In this document: piece by piece, positions 1-8,196 of the stretch
Layout: the number at the start of each line of letters is the position of its first letter
How positions within the stretch are numbered: the first letter of the stretch is position 1
From: Sandarakinorhabdus cyanobacteriorum
Lineage (GTDB): Bacteria; Pseudomonadota; Alphaproteobacteria; Sphingomonadales; Sphingomonadaceae
DNA length: 36,005 bases
Reading direction: 5' to 3'
Assembly: GCF_002251755.1 (NCBI RefSeq)
Contig: NZ_NOXT01000126.1
Coordinates: 1 to 36,005 of the forward strand
Position numbers and translations under genes: made by a program
Notes under the pieces: generated by a model
What the model was told of the DNA's origin: nothing
The model's input: the letters and a program-made list of their open reading frames with translations, nothing else
Databases searched by the model: none

Positions 1-38
1 AATTCCAGCTCAAAACGGCCCAGGAAACGGGAAGCAGG

Positions 39-911
39 TCATTGATGGCTGATGGTTGATGTGATGGCAACGGGGTTGGGGGCATGCCCCCAACCCCGTT
101 GGCCGGCGATCTCGGCAGGGGTGCATCCGCCCAGTTTCGAGTGCGGCCTGACGGTGTTGTAGTCGTGCTTCCAGGCCGCGAGGATCGATCTGGCGTGCGC
201 CAGCGATGTGAACAGGGTCTCGTTCAGGCATTCGTCGCGCAGCCGGCCATTGAAGCTCTCCACGAAGGCGTTCTGCGTCGGCTTGCCCGGCATGATGTAG
301 TGCCATTCCACCTGCCGCTCCTGTGACCAGCGCAGGATGGAGGTCGAGGTCAGTTCGGTGCCATTGTCGCTGACCACCGTCAGGGGCTTGCCGCGGACGG
401 CCGCCAAGCTGTCCAACTCCCGCGCCACCCTTGCACCGGACAGCGACGTGTCGGCCACCAGCGCCAGGCACTCACGCGTGAAGTCGTCGACCACGCACAG
501 GATGCGGAAGCGCCGGCCGCAGGCGAACGCATCACTGACGAAGTCGAGTGACCAGCGCTGGTTCGGCCCCTGCGGCATCGTCATAGGTGCCCTGGTGCCC
601 AACGCCCGCTTGCGGCCGCCACGGCGGCGCACCTTCAACCCTTCTTCCCGGTAGATCCGCAGGAGCTTCTTGTGGTTCGGCGCATGCCCTTCGCGCGCCA
701 GCAGATACCCCAGGCGCCGATAGCCGAACCGCCGCCGTTCGCCAGCCAGCTCACGCAACCTGGTGCGCAAGCCAGCATCATCGGGACGGGTCGGTTCATA
801 TCGAACCACCCGCCTCGCGACACCGATCAGACGACACGCCCGCCGCTCGCTCAGCCCGAACGTCTCCCGGGCATGGACGACCGCATTCCGCTTCGCGTCG
901 GGCGTCACCAT
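39..911 (-). CDS. IS3-family transposase OrfB (DDE catalytic subunit)
   Basis: This is the catalytic part of an IS3-type transposase, which cuts and joins the element's ends. The 290-residue frame has an N-terminal HTH_21-like region (about 15-100) and an rve integrase core (about 115-275). The catalytic triad is visible: D123 (WSLDF), D182 (SDNGTE) and E218 ([12 protein letters not shown]). The last two are separated by exactly 35 residues, the DD(35)E spacing of this family. Its ATG sits in the A7 slippery run, so it is probably made mainly as an OrfAB fusion by -1 frameshifting. The final 20 or so codons run through a perfect 34-bp palindrome (68-101). The frame is intact, so the element may still be active. 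Confidence 0.92.
   Translation of the reverse strand: MVTPDAKRNAVVHARETFGLSERRACRLIGVARRVVRYEPTRPDDAGLRTRLRELAGERRRFGYRRLGYLLAREGHAPNHKKLLRIYREEGLKVRRRGGRKRALGTRAPMTMPQGPNQRWSLDFVSDAFACGRRFRILCVVDDFTRECLALVADTSLSGARVARELDSLAAVRGKPLTVVSDNGTELTSTSILRWSQERQVEWHYIMPGKPTQNAFVESFNGRLRDECLNETLFTSLAHARSILAAWKHDYNTVRPHSKLGGCTPAEIAGQRGWGHAPNPVAITSTISHQ
68..101. repeat. Perfect 34-bp palindrome inside the 3' end of the IS transposase gene
   Basis: Two uninterrupted 17-base arms, starting CAACGGGGTTGGGGG and meeting at a central GCATGC, are exact reverse complements. The palindrome lies in the last codons of orfB, before the left IS end. It could form a very stable GC-rich hairpin in the transposase mRNA. 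No T-tract follows on the minus strand, so it is not a standard intrinsic terminator. Confidence 0.85.
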
Positions 912-1171
912 TTTTTTGAGCTGATGTCTTTCAACACGGCGATATCCAGCATCGCCTCCGCCAGCAGCTTCTTCAGCTTGGCGTTCTCATCCTCCAGCGA
1001 CCGAAGCCGCTTGGCCTCGGACACCTCCAGGCCACCGTACTTGGCCTTCCATTTGTAGAACGTCGCCGAACTGATCCCGTGCCGCCGGCAGACCTCGGCA
1101 GTCGCCATGCCCGCCTCCTGCTCCTTCACGATCCCAATGATCTGCTCGTCCGAAAACCTGCTCCGCTTCAT
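905..1171 (-). CDS. IS3-family transposase OrfA (DNA-binding subunit)
   Basis: This 88-residue protein has a helix-turn-helix (about 5-50, with [17 protein letters not shown] and the motif [15 protein letters not shown]). A leucine-zipper-like coiled coil follows (about 58-80, with regularly spaced leucines in [20 protein letters not shown]). In this family OrfA binds the terminal repeats and the coiled coil mediates multimerisation. The gene overlaps orfB by 7 bases in a different frame. It starts with ATG about 60 bases inside the inferred right end, so the promoter probably lies in or next to the terminal repeat. Frame and length look complete. Confidence 0.92.
   Translation of the reverse strand: MKRSRFSDEQIIGIVKEQEAGMATAEVCRRHGISSATFYKWKAKYGGLEVSEAKRLRSLEDENAKLKKLLAEAMLDIAVLKDISSKKW
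911..917 (-). promoter_or_regulatory. A7 slippery site for programmed -1 frameshift between orfA and orfB
   Basis: On the minus strand a run of seven A residues (917 to 911) lies just before the orfA stop codon and contains the first base of the orfB ATG. IS3-family elements use such runs to fuse OrfA and OrfB by -1 frameshifting. That mechanism is family knowledge; only the run and the overlap are seen directly. Confidence 0.7.
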
Positions 1172-1234
1172 TCGTCCGTCTCCTCGAGAAACGGACTCTA
1201 CCCAAAAATGGGACCAATTCAGGGGTGCACGTCA

Positions 1235-1329
1235 CCAGGGACAGCGAGTGTCTGCGCATCTGGGCCGAAACCCGCGACCGTTTCCTTGGGCTGGGCACCG
1301 CGCCGCGACGCGCCGACGAAGGGCGTTGA
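1235..1329 (+). pseudogene. 3' remnant of trbK-alt-like entry-exclusion gene, cut by the IS
   Basis: A reading frame enters from the IS end and stops with TGA at 1327-1329, four bases before trbL. The residual peptide of about 30 residues contains RDSECLRIWAETRDRFLG, which resembles the C-terminus of the small TrbK-alt proteins encoded between trbJ and trbL in alphaproteobacterial conjugation clusters. That identification is from memory and position. If right, the IS removed the signal peptide and most of the protein. TrbK-type proteins prevent redundant mating between donor cells, so loss would affect entry exclusion rather than pilus building. Confidence 0.55.
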
Positions 1330-1332
1330 ACC

Positions 1333-2682
1333 ATGGGCGGCAGCGGCGTCATCGACAATTTCCTCGGGGTCTTCACCTCCTACATCGACAGCGGGTTCGG
1401 TCTGCTCGGCGGCGAGGTAGCGTTCATCGCGACGACGCTGATCGTCATCGACGTCACGCTGGCTGCCCTGTTCTGGAGCTGGGGCGCGGACGACGACATC
1501 ATCGCGCGTCTGGTGAAGAAGACGCTGTTTGTGGGCGTCTTCGCCTACATCATCGGCAACTGGAACAACCTCGCGCGGATCGTCTTCGAAAGCTTCGCCG
1601 GCCTCGGACTTCAGGCGTCTGGCACCGGGTTTTCCATCCAGGACCTGATGCGCCCGGGCCGGGTTGCGCAGACGGGTCTCGATGCAGCGAGGCCGCTGCT
1701 CGAAGCCATCTCAAACCTGATGGGCTGGATCGCCTTTTTCGAGAACTTCATCCAGATCGCCTGCTTGCTCTTCGCCTGGGCGCTGGTGCTGCTCGCCTTC
1801 TTCATCCTCGCCATCCAGCTCTTCATCACGCTGATCGAATTCAAGCTGACCACGTTGGCCGGCTTCGTCCTGATCCCGTTCGGCCTGTTCGGAAAGACCG
1901 CCTTCATGGCCGAGCGCGTGCTCGGCAACGTCATCTCGTCTGGGATCAAGGTGCTGGTGCTCGCCGTCATCATCGGCATCGGCTCGACTCTGTTCAGCCA
2001 GTTCACGGCAGGCTTCGGCGGCCAGCCACCGACGATCGACGACGCAATGGCCGTCGTATTGGCGGCGCTGTCGCTTCTCGGTCTCGGCATCTTCGGTCCG
2101 GGTATCGCCAACGGCATCGTTTCCGGCGGCCCGCAACTCGGCGCAGGCTCCGCCATCGGCACCGGCCTCGTCGCGGGCGGCGCAGCCATGGCTGCCGGCG
2201 GCGCGGCCGGGCTCGCCCTGCGCGGTGGCGCCAGCGCCATTTCCGGCGCCGCCGCCGCCGTGCGCGGTGGAGCCAGCGCGGCGGGAGCCGCCTCCGCAGC
2301 CTACAGTCTCGGTTCCCTCGGCCAGTCGGGCGCCGCTGGCGTCGCGTCAGGCCTCGGCGGTGTCGCACGAGCGGCCAGCGGCGCGGCAGCCTCTCCGCTG
2401 CGCCGGGCGGCGCAAAGCGTTCGCTCGAGCTTCGCCGATGGCGTCAAAAGCGGCTTCGGCGCCACCGGCGGCTCCTCGAGCATGGGAACGGTCGCGAATG
2501 ATGCCGGTTCGGCCGCACCGGCAGCCGCAGGCTCGGCCGCCAACCCGCCGGCGTGGGCGCAACGCATGCGGCGTGGGCAGACCATGAGCCACGGCATCAC
2601 GCTCGCGGCACACGCGATCCGATCGGGCGACAGCCATGGCGGCGGCTCTTCCATCAATCTCTCCGGAGGCGACCGCACATGA
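1333..2682 (+). CDS. trbL: P-type conjugative transfer inner-membrane protein TrbL
   Basis: TrbL (VirB6-like) is a polytopic inner-membrane component of the conjugative type IV secretion channel. The 449-residue protein has several long hydrophobic segments, mostly between residues 25 and 265 (for example ALVLLAFFILAIQLFITLI and VLVLAVIIGIGSTLF). A glycine/alanine/serine-rich tail from about 270 to the end is usual for TrbL. Its ATG comes 3 bases after the trbK remnant stop, and its TGA overlaps the trbF start (ATGA). The order L-F-G-I matches P-type trb operons. The gene is intact, but the IS upstream probably separates it from the operon promoter. Confidence 0.93.
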   Translation: MGGSGVIDNFLGVFTSYIDSGFGLLGGEVAFIATTLIVIDVTLAALFWSWGADDDIIARLVKKTLFVGVFAYIIGNWNNLARIVFESFAGLGLQASGTGFSIQDLMRPGRVAQTGLDAARPLLEAISNLMGWIAFFENFIQIACLLFAWALVLLAFFILAIQLFITLIEFKLTTLAGFVLIPFGLFGKTAFMAERVLGNVISSGIKVLVLAVIIGIGSTLFSQFTAGFGGQPPTIDDAMAVVLAALSLLGLGIFGPGIANGIVSGGPQLGAGSAIGTGLVAGGAAMAAGGAAGLALRGGASAISGAAAAVRGGASAAGAASAAYSLGSLGQSGAAGVASGLGGVARAASGAAASPLRRAAQSVRSSFADGVKSGFGATGGSSSMGTVANDAGSAAPAAAGSAANPPAWAQRMRRGQTMSHGITLAAHAIRSGDSHGGGSSINLSGGDRT

Positions 2683-3368
2683 GCTTCTTCAAGCGACCCG
2701 CAACCCACTATGGCAAGACGCCTGAGCCCGAGACGCCGTATCAGCGCGCAGCGCAGATCTGGGACGATCGGATCGGCTCAGCGCGTGTCCAGGCCCGAAA
2801 CTGGCGGCTCATGGCCTTCGGTTGCCTGATCCTCTCCGCCGGCTTCGCTGCCGCGCTGGTCTGGCAGACGGCGCGCGGGACCATCGTCCCGTGGGTGGTC
2901 CAGGTCGACAATCTCGGCCAGGCGCAGGCGGTCGCGCCAGCGCAGGCCGACTACCGCCCGACCGACCCGCAGGTGGCCTGGCATCTGGCGCGGTTCATCG
3001 AGCAGGTCCGCTCGATCCCCGCGGACGCCATCGTTGTGCGGCAGAATTGGCTGCGCGCCTACGAGTTCACGACCGATCGCGGCGCGGCGGCCCTCAACGA
3101 CTTCGCCCGCGCCAACGATCCGTTCACCCGCGTCGGGAAGCAGCAAGTATCGATCGAGGTGTCGAGCGTTATCCGCGCGTCGCTTGATAGCTTCCGCGTC
3201 GCCTGGACCGAACGCCAGTACGAGAACGGCCAGCTCTCCACGACACAGCGCTGGACGGCCATCCTGACCATCGTGATCCAACCCCCGCGCGATGCAGAGC
3301 GGCTGCGGGCCAATCCGCTCGGGATCTACGTCAACGCCATCAACTGGTCGCGGGAGATGGGGCAATGA
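2679..3368 (+). CDS. trbF: Conjugal transfer protein TrbF (VirB8-like)
   Basis: TrbF is a VirB8-type bitopic inner-membrane protein that helps assemble the type IV channel. The 229-residue product has a short cytoplasmic N-terminus with the family-like YGKTPEPETPYQRAAQIWDD, one membrane span (about 43-63) and a periplasmic domain. That domain includes PWVVQVDNLGQ and the C-terminal NPLGIYVNAINWSRE, both characteristic. I chose the ATG at 2679 because it overlaps the trbL stop and gives the normal N-terminus; a longer in-frame extension inside trbL is not needed. Its stop overlaps the start of trbG. It looks functional. Confidence 0.93.
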   Translation: MSFFKRPATHYGKTPEPETPYQRAAQIWDDRIGSARVQARNWRLMAFGCLILSAGFAAALVWQTARGTIVPWVVQVDNLGQAQAVAPAQADYRPTDPQVAWHLARFIEQVRSIPADAIVVRQNWLRAYEFTTDRGAAALNDFARANDPFTRVGKQQVSIEVSSVIRASLDSFRVAWTERQYENGQLSTTQRWTAILTIVIQPPRDAERLRANPLGIYVNAINWSREMGQ

Positions 3369-4345
3369 GAGATCATCGCCGCCGACCCGCGAGCCGTGGC
3401 ATCCGCCTATCAGGCTCTGCGCTTTTACTGATTTCCGGATTGACGCTGGCCGGCTGCGCGACCAACCGACCGCCGCAGATCAGCTATGACGCCGATGTAC
3501 CGCCGCTTCCCCCGGTGCCGGCTGCCGTCACGGAGGCGCCACCTAGGCCGCTTCACACACCGCCCGCCTGGACACCCGCGCGCGGTGGTGCTGCCGCAGG
3601 GACCCCAGCGGGCCGCGTTGAGAATGCCAATGCCGCCGCGCGCGTCGAGCCACGTCGCGAGGGCTACTTCAACTCGATCCAGATCTATCCCTGGAGCGAG
3701 GGCGCGCTCTATCAAGTCTATGCCGCTCCCGGGCAGATCACCAACATCGCGCTGGAACCCAGCGAAAGCCTGACTGGCGCCGGCCCGATTGCTGCGGGCG
3801 ACACGGCGCGCTGGATCATCGGTGACACCGAGAGCGGCTCGGGCATCACGCGCCGCGTCCATGTTCTCGTAAAGCCGGCAGCGGCCAGACATCACGACCA
3901 ATCTGGTCATCACCACTGACCGGCGCATCTACATGATCGAGCTGCGCTCGGGCGAACGCCCCTATATGCCGGCCGTCGCCTGGGCCTATCCGCCGCCGCC
4001 CGCCGGGCCGGGCCAGGCGGTGCCCGCAACGCCAGTGATCCCGGCCGTTGCGGCACGGAACTATCGCTACGGCCTCACGGGAGACACGCCGCCGTGGCGG
4101 CCAATCTCGGTCTACGACGACGGGCGTCGCGTCTATGTCGAGTTTCCGCGCGGGATCGTTCAGGGCGAGATGCCGCCGCTCTTCGTGATCGGCGCCGATG
4201 GCGAACCGCAGATTGCCAACAGCAGGATTCACCAGAACATCCTGATCGTCGACCGCTTGTTCGGCGCCGCCGAGCTCCGTCTCGGCAGTGGCGAGCGCCA
4301 GCAGAGGTCCGGATCGTGCGCACCGATGGGAGGCCCGCGTCATGA
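3365..4345 (+). pseudogene. trbG: Conjugal transfer protein TrbG (VirB9-like), double frameshift
   Basis: TrbG is the VirB9-like outer-membrane-associated part of the channel. The first frame (from ATG 3365) gives a lipoprotein-type signal (LTLAGCA), a proline-rich linker and the TrbG core YPWSEGALYQVYAAPGQITNIAL, then leaves frame after VHVLVKP (about 3877-3888). Homology resumes one frame over as DITTNLVITTDRRIYMIELRS and continues through VEFPRGIVQGEMPPLFVIG and NILIVDRLFGAAELRLG. It then needs a second shift near 4302-4305 to finish as EVRIVRTDGRPAS and the TGA at 4343-4345. The net changes are one extra base and then one missing base, so the original frame is restored. As read, the protein would end after about 184 residues without its C-terminal half. 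Sequencing error is the alternative. Confidence 0.85.
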
Positions 4346-5541
4346 GCGAGCGCGACCCGCAGAGCGGTGCCGACGCACCGCTGGTTGGCACACAGCCCGG
4401 CGACGCCGCTGCGCCCATGCGGCTGCGCGGCGAACCGCCCCGGGTCACACGCTTGTCGCGCAAGGTGCTGGGCGGTCTCAGCCTCGTCGCCGCCCTCGGG
4501 GTCGGCGGCGCGCTCATCTATGCGCTTCAGACGCGCAACATCGGTCCTGGCAGTGAGGAGCTCTACTCCACGCAGAACCGGCGAACCGCGGACGGGCTCG
4601 CCGGCCTGCCACGCGACTACACCGGCCCGGTGCTCGGGCCTCCGCTGCCCGGGGATCTGGGGCGCCCCATCCTCGATGCGCAGAATCGTGGCCAGCCCGT
4701 CACACCGCCGATGGCGGCAGCGCCCACCGTCGATCCGGTCGAGCAGCGCAGGCGCGCGGAAGAAGAAGCTGCCCGAACGAGCCGCGTCTTCTTCCAGACG
4801 GAGGCGCGCGTCGCAGCTCCGATTGCGACAGTTGGCGGACCGGGCAGCCCGAGCCTCGCCGGTCTGGGCCTTCCGGGCCAGCAAGGCGCACCGACGGCGC
4901 AGGATCGCCAGCTCGCATTCCTGAATGCGGGCGTGGACCGCCGCACCGTCTCGCCCGATCGCGTGATGGCTCCGGCATCGCCCTATGTGCTTCAGACCGG
5001 CGCCGTCATCGCCGCGGCCCTCATCACGGGCATCCGATCCGACCTGCCGGGCCAGATCACCGCGCAGGTCACGGAGCATGTCTACGACAGCCCCACCGGG
5101 CGCATCCTGCTCGTCCCGCAGGGCACGCGGCTGATCGGCGAGTACAGCAACGACGTCGGCTTCGGTCAGCGCCGGGTGCTGCTGGTCTGGAAGCGGCTCA
5201 TTCTGCCGAACGGCCGTTCGATTGTCCTGGAACGTCAACCCGGAGCCGACGCGCAAGGCTATGCGGGTCTGCAGGATGGCGTCGATTATCACTGGTGGGA
5301 TCTCGCCAAGGCTGCCGGCCTGTCGACCCTGCTGTCGGTCGGCGCCGAACTCGCCGTTGACGATCAGGATCGGCTGCTCCGAGCGATCCGCAACGGTGCA
5401 CAAGACACGATCAACGACGCCGGCCAGCAGATCATCCGTCGGCAGCTCAATGTCGCGCCGACCCTGACGATCAGACCGGGGTTCCCCGTGCGTGTCATCG
5501 TCACCCGCGACCTCGTGCTCGAACCTTATGGAGGGTTGTGA
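4342..5541 (+). CDS. trbI: Conjugal transfer protein TrbI (VirB10-like)
   Basis: TrbI is the VirB10-type protein that spans the envelope and links inner- and outer-membrane parts of the conjugative channel. The 399-residue product has a cytoplasmic N-terminus, a single membrane span (about 42-62, VLGGLSLVAALGVGGALIY) and a proline-rich periplasmic stretch. The conserved TrbI/VirB10 C-terminal domain runs from about 210, with SPYVLQTGAVIAAALITGI, VYDSPTGRILLVPQGTRLIG and YAGLQDGVDYHWWDL. The ATG at 4342 overlaps the trbG stop. The frame is clean, unlike trbG. Confidence 0.94.
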   Translation: MSERDPQSGADAPLVGTQPGDAAAPMRLRGEPPRVTRLSRKVLGGLSLVAALGVGGALIYALQTRNIGPGSEELYSTQNRRTADGLAGLPRDYTGPVLGPPLPGDLGRPILDAQNRGQPVTPPMAAAPTVDPVEQRRRAEEEAARTSRVFFQTEARVAAPIATVGGPGSPSLAGLGLPGQQGAPTAQDRQLAFLNAGVDRRTVSPDRVMAPASPYVLQTGAVIAAALITGIRSDLPGQITAQVTEHVYDSPTGRILLVPQGTRLIGEYSNDVGFGQRRVLLVWKRLILPNGRSIVLERQPGADAQGYAGLQDGVDYHWWDLAKAAGLSTLLSVGAELAVDDQDRLLRAIRNGAQDTINDAGQQIIRRQLNVAPTLTIRPGFPVRVIVTRDLVLEPYGGL

Positions 5542-5795
5542 TGACCAAGCTGAAGCTCGGCCCGATCATTGACGACAAGCCGGTGAAAGTGACGATTGAA
5601 CTCCCTGCGCAGTTGCATCGCGACCTCGTCGCCTACGCCGCAGCACTCGGCCGCGAACAAGGCCAGACCATCGGCGACCCGACAAAGCTGATCGTGCCCA
5701 TGCTCGAGCGCTTCATTGCAACCGATCGGGGGTCCGCCCGCGCGCACCGCGATAGCGGTCAGCACGCACCTCGCGCCGCAGCTCATGGCGGATGA
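5541..5795 (+). CDS. DUF2274 domain protein, conjugation-cluster associated
   Basis: This 84-residue protein matches the small DUF2274 family usually found directly after trbI. The recognisable core is KLKLGPIIDDKPVKVTIELP, then HRDLVAYAAALGRE and DPTKLIVPMLERFIATDR. The VTIELP...LHRDLVAYA pattern resembles a ribbon-helix-helix fold, so a DNA-binding role is possible; that is inference, as no function is known to me. The ATG at 5541 shares a base with the trbI stop (TGATG). The last 25 or so residues overlap the LysR remnant on the other strand and look less conserved. Confidence 0.8.
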   Translation: MTKLKLGPIIDDKPVKVTIELPAQLHRDLVAYAAALGREQGQTIGDPTKLIVPMLERFIATDRGSARAHRDSGQHAPRAAAHGG

Positions 5796-6376
5796 GGCGC
5801 TGGCGGACGAACCTCGCCTGGTCCTTCTCTGAGACGGACTTCGACAATGTCAGCAGATGTTCGAGATCCCTGTGGAGAGTCCCACGCGAATGGACCGCGC
5901 CATAGCGAAGCATGGCGTCCTCGATCGGACGGAAGGTGACGCCGGAAAGACCAACACGGACATGAGCGCTGCCCGCGATGGTGACGCCGCCGCCGTGGGC
6001 GACGATCTGCATCAACGACTCTCGCGTCACAGACAACTGCTCGACGCGCAGTGCATTACGCGGAGCCTGGAGTTGCCGCTCGAGATACGCCTTCGCGAAA
6101 TCGCCCGTCACCAGGTCAGTCACCACGAAGTGGCGATCGCGCAGCTCGCACCATCGAATTGCCTTCTGGTCGGCGATCGGGTCACCTTCCGGCATGGCCA
6201 GGTAGACGGGTTCTTCCCAAAGATGGGTGATGGCATAGCCCTGCCCAGGCGAAGCCTCGGCTACAACACCGATATCCAACTGCCCGCGCCGCACGGCCGC
6301 GATGAGGTCAGGCGTGCTCGCTTCGCTGAAGCGCAGGCGGGTGCCCCGATGCGGCGCTGTTCCGTCACGTCGCCCT
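5713..6376 (-). pseudogene. LysR-type transcriptional regulator, C-terminal half only
   Basis: The frame encodes the LysR effector-binding domain: FSEASTPDLIAAVRRGQLDI, then EEPVYLAMPEGDPIAD, VEQLSVTRESLMQIVAHGGG and TIAGSAHVRVGLSGVTFRPI. Recognisable similarity begins near 6345 and the frame is closed upstream by a TGA at 6377-6379. The N-terminal helix-turn-helix (normally about 60 residues) and linker are absent. No start codon gives a complete protein; the GTG at 6294 would make a 193-residue fragment. LysR regulators often lie at this place, convergent to trbI-DUF2274, so this is probably the element's old regulator, decayed by deletion. The 3' end overlaps the DUF2274 gene. Confidence 0.8.
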
Positions 6377-6651
6377 CAGCTTGCGCGCCGCCAGCCCATA
6401 ACCGTCGCGGCCGTGCCGCCAATCAAGCCCATCCCCGCAACTCCGCAAACACCCGAAAGCGCGCCGTTCCCCGCGCCACCAAAAACTGCGTTCCGTGTCC
6501 GTCGCCAAACCGCAATGCCGGATCGGCAACGCCCTGACAGGAAGGCTCATGAATAAGGCGGGCTAGATTGCCGCACGCCACTCGGGAGGGACTTCCGGCA
6601 TCGGCACCTATCGGTCTCAATCGCCAGCGACAGCCGCGAAGGAGATTAGTT
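6377..6651. other. Junction region with no recognised gene
   Basis: These 275 bases lie between the LysR remnant and the AlpA-like gene. On the minus strand one frame reads as a glycine/alanine-rich hydrophobic stretch (about 6380-6500, including GALSGVCGVAGMGLIGGTAA) that ends at the same TGA that closes the LysR frame. It has no credible start codon. It may be the tail of a lost membrane protein, but I cannot assign it. The right end carries the AlpA-like gene's leader. Confidence 0.5.
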
Positions 6652-6927
6652 ATGGGTCAGAGCGAGCCTTTGGAGATCAGGAGGACCATCCGGCGGCACC
6701 AACTGCGCGAGATGGTGCCCCTGGCCGACAGCACAATCTACGAGATGGAGCAGCGCGGCGAATTTCCACGCCGCTTCGCGCTGTCGCCGCGCTGCATCGT
6801 CTGGGATCTCGCAGAGGTCCACGCCTGGTTGCTGGCGCGGCGCGCGAAGCCGATCCAGCGCGCACAGCACCCCGACGTGACCAAGCGCAAGTCCCGCCCG
6901 GTCAAAGGGCAGGATCGAGCGCGATAG
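6652..6927 (+). CDS. AlpA-family phage/island regulatory protein
   Basis: This 91-residue protein has the AlpA-type winged helix-turn-helix: LREMVPLADSTIYEMEQRGE, then FPRRFALSPRCIVWDLAEVHAWLLAR, followed by a basic tail. AlpA-like proteins of integrative elements act as excisionase-type or transcriptional regulators of the cognate P4-type integrase. The ATG at 6652 is chosen because AAGGAG lies 7 bases upstream (6639-6644) and translation there starts just before the conserved domain. It is separated from the integrase by hipBA but probably belongs to the same element. Direct control of int is inference. Confidence 0.85.
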   Translation: MGQSEPLEIRRTIRRHQLREMVPLADSTIYEMEQRGEFPRRFALSPRCIVWDLAEVHAWLLARRAKPIQRAQHPDVTKRKSRPVKGQDRAR

Positions 6928-6963
6928 AGGGCATAACGGCCCAGCTTTGTCTCGCAGCACCCC

Positions 6964-8196
6964 TTAAAGGGTCAGCGCGCGCTCCGTCTGATCATTCACG
7001 AAGGCCGCCTCATACTCGCGCGCTTGCGCTCCCGCGAGGCCAACCTTGCGAAGTGCCTCACGCCATTCACCCGAGATGCGCTGCGCCGTTTCTCTTATGA
7101 TCTGCCGGGCTTCCGCCTCATCGACTTCGAAGAAGGGAGCGGCTTCAAGCGCGAGCTCGATGGAGCGATCATGCTTGCCGCCCTCTACGATCGCCGTTTC
7201 GAGGTGCGGGTTTCGATCCGGCGCGGGGTTCACGTCGAACACCGGCGACAGACGCCAGCGTCTGGCCCCCACATACAGGAAGCCGTGATTTTTGAGGTGA
7301 TCATCCTTGTTGGACACCAGGATGGTGAAAATCAGCCGCAGATAGAGTTCGCGGAAATCAGCGGCAGCATCGGCCGAATGAACACGCATGAAGTCGACGA
7401 TCTCGGTGTAGGCGCCAAGCTCCGTCCCTTTTTTCCCGAGAGCCGTGCGCGCCGAGATGTAAGGGATGCGCGCTGTCCTGCGCCTGTCGAACCGCTGGAT
7501 CAGAGCAACCGGGAACGGCGTATCAGTCAGCTCCAGCCGAGCCTCCGGCGTGCGAATGCCGCATGCGCGTGCGAGCTGTAGTGTCGCCACCTCGACGCGC
7601 TCGATCGGCTGCTGGTCGTGGACCGAGGTGAACTTGGCAAGCCAAAGCGTGTCCCCGTCTCGGACATTTGCCTTCGGGCGCGCCCCGCCCGAACCGCCCG
7701 CACCGGCGAGCGCTTCCAGATCCTCGGCGGAAATGTCCTTGCCCTGCTCATAGGCTCGGGCGATCGCGGTGATGGCTTGGAGATCGACAAGCCGCGGAAC
7801 CGCGTCCGCCGCCCGGCCGCGAATGACCTTGCCAGCATCGTCGAGAAATCGAAGCGCCCCCTGCCTGCATGTGTCGTCGGAGAGCGTCAGATACTCGAAT
7901 TCGGAAAGGCCGTTGCCATAGGCGCGTTCCAGCAGCCGGCGCCCCCAGCTTTCCGGCGCAGCGTCAGCGAACGCGCCGGGCAAGGCGTCGCGACTGTTTC
8001 CTGGCTGGCCCGACGTGTGAAAGGTGCCGGCCTCCAACGGAAAGTCTGGCTGCACGGCAAACGCGCGCGAGTTATCGAGCCAGGCCGCGTCATAGGAAAA
8101 GGCAGAGAACTGGCGAGGCCCGGCCTGCGTGAACCGGAGCTGGCCGACGGGCACGAGGCTTTCGCCGAGAGCGACCTGGGCGCGAAAATCCGGCAT
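6964..8196 (-). CDS. hipA: HipA-type serine/threonine kinase toxin
   Basis: HipA toxins are kinases that phosphorylate targets such as glutamyl-tRNA synthetase and slow growth; the target here is unknown. The 410-residue protein has an N-terminal HipA domain (about 5-105) and a C-terminal kinase fold. Visible motifs are GGARPKA (170-176), a likely ATP-binding lysine in LAKF, the catalytic-loop region NKDDHLKNHGF (296-306) and FDVNPAP with the metal-binding Asp321. Its ATG overlaps the hipB stop (TGATG), so the pair is translationally coupled. Length and motifs are complete, so activity is plausible. It is cargo of the integrative element and may help maintain it. Confidence 0.92.
   Translation of the reverse strand: MPDFRAQVALGESLVPVGQLRFTQAGPRQFSAFSYDAAWLDNSRAFAVQPDFPLEAGTFHTSGQPGNSRDALPGAFADAAPESWGRRLLERAYGNGLSEFEYLTLSDDTCRQGALRFLDDAGKVIRGRAADAVPRLVDLQAITAIARAYEQGKDISAEDLEALAGAGGSGGARPKANVRDGDTLWLAKFTSVHDQQPIERVEVATLQLARACGIRTPEARLELTDTPFPVALIQRFDRRRTARIPYISARTALGKKGTELGAYTEIVDFMRVHSADAAADFRELYLRLIFTILVSNKDDHLKNHGFLYVGARRWRLSPVFDVNPAPDRNPHLETAIVEGGKHDRSIELALEAAPFFEVDEAEARQIIRETAQRISGEWREALRKVGLAGAQAREYEAAFVNDQTERALTL

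Larger units (their letters stand above)
1..1234 (-). mobile_element. IS3-family insertion sequence, left end outside window
   Basis: The element carries two overlapping transposase frames on the minus strand (orfA then orfB), as is typical of the IS3 family. The right boundary is inferred from an end reading inward as TGACGTGCACCCCTGAATTG, from 1234 leftward. This has the TG start and the C-rich then A/T-rich pattern of IS3-family ends. A shorter end at 1221 (TGAATTGG) is the alternative. The left end begins AATTCC at base 1, which resembles the interior of the same terminal repeat, so roughly a dozen bases probably lie outside the window. Total length would be about 1.25 kb, normal for the family. 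The target-site duplication cannot be checked because the left flank is missing. The element interrupts a trbK-like gene. Confidence 0.85.

Noticed and set aside
2003-2368. Arginine-rich minus-strand frame under trbL
   Set aside because: Low-complexity arginine-rich translation is the antisense of the Gly/Ala-rich trbL tail.
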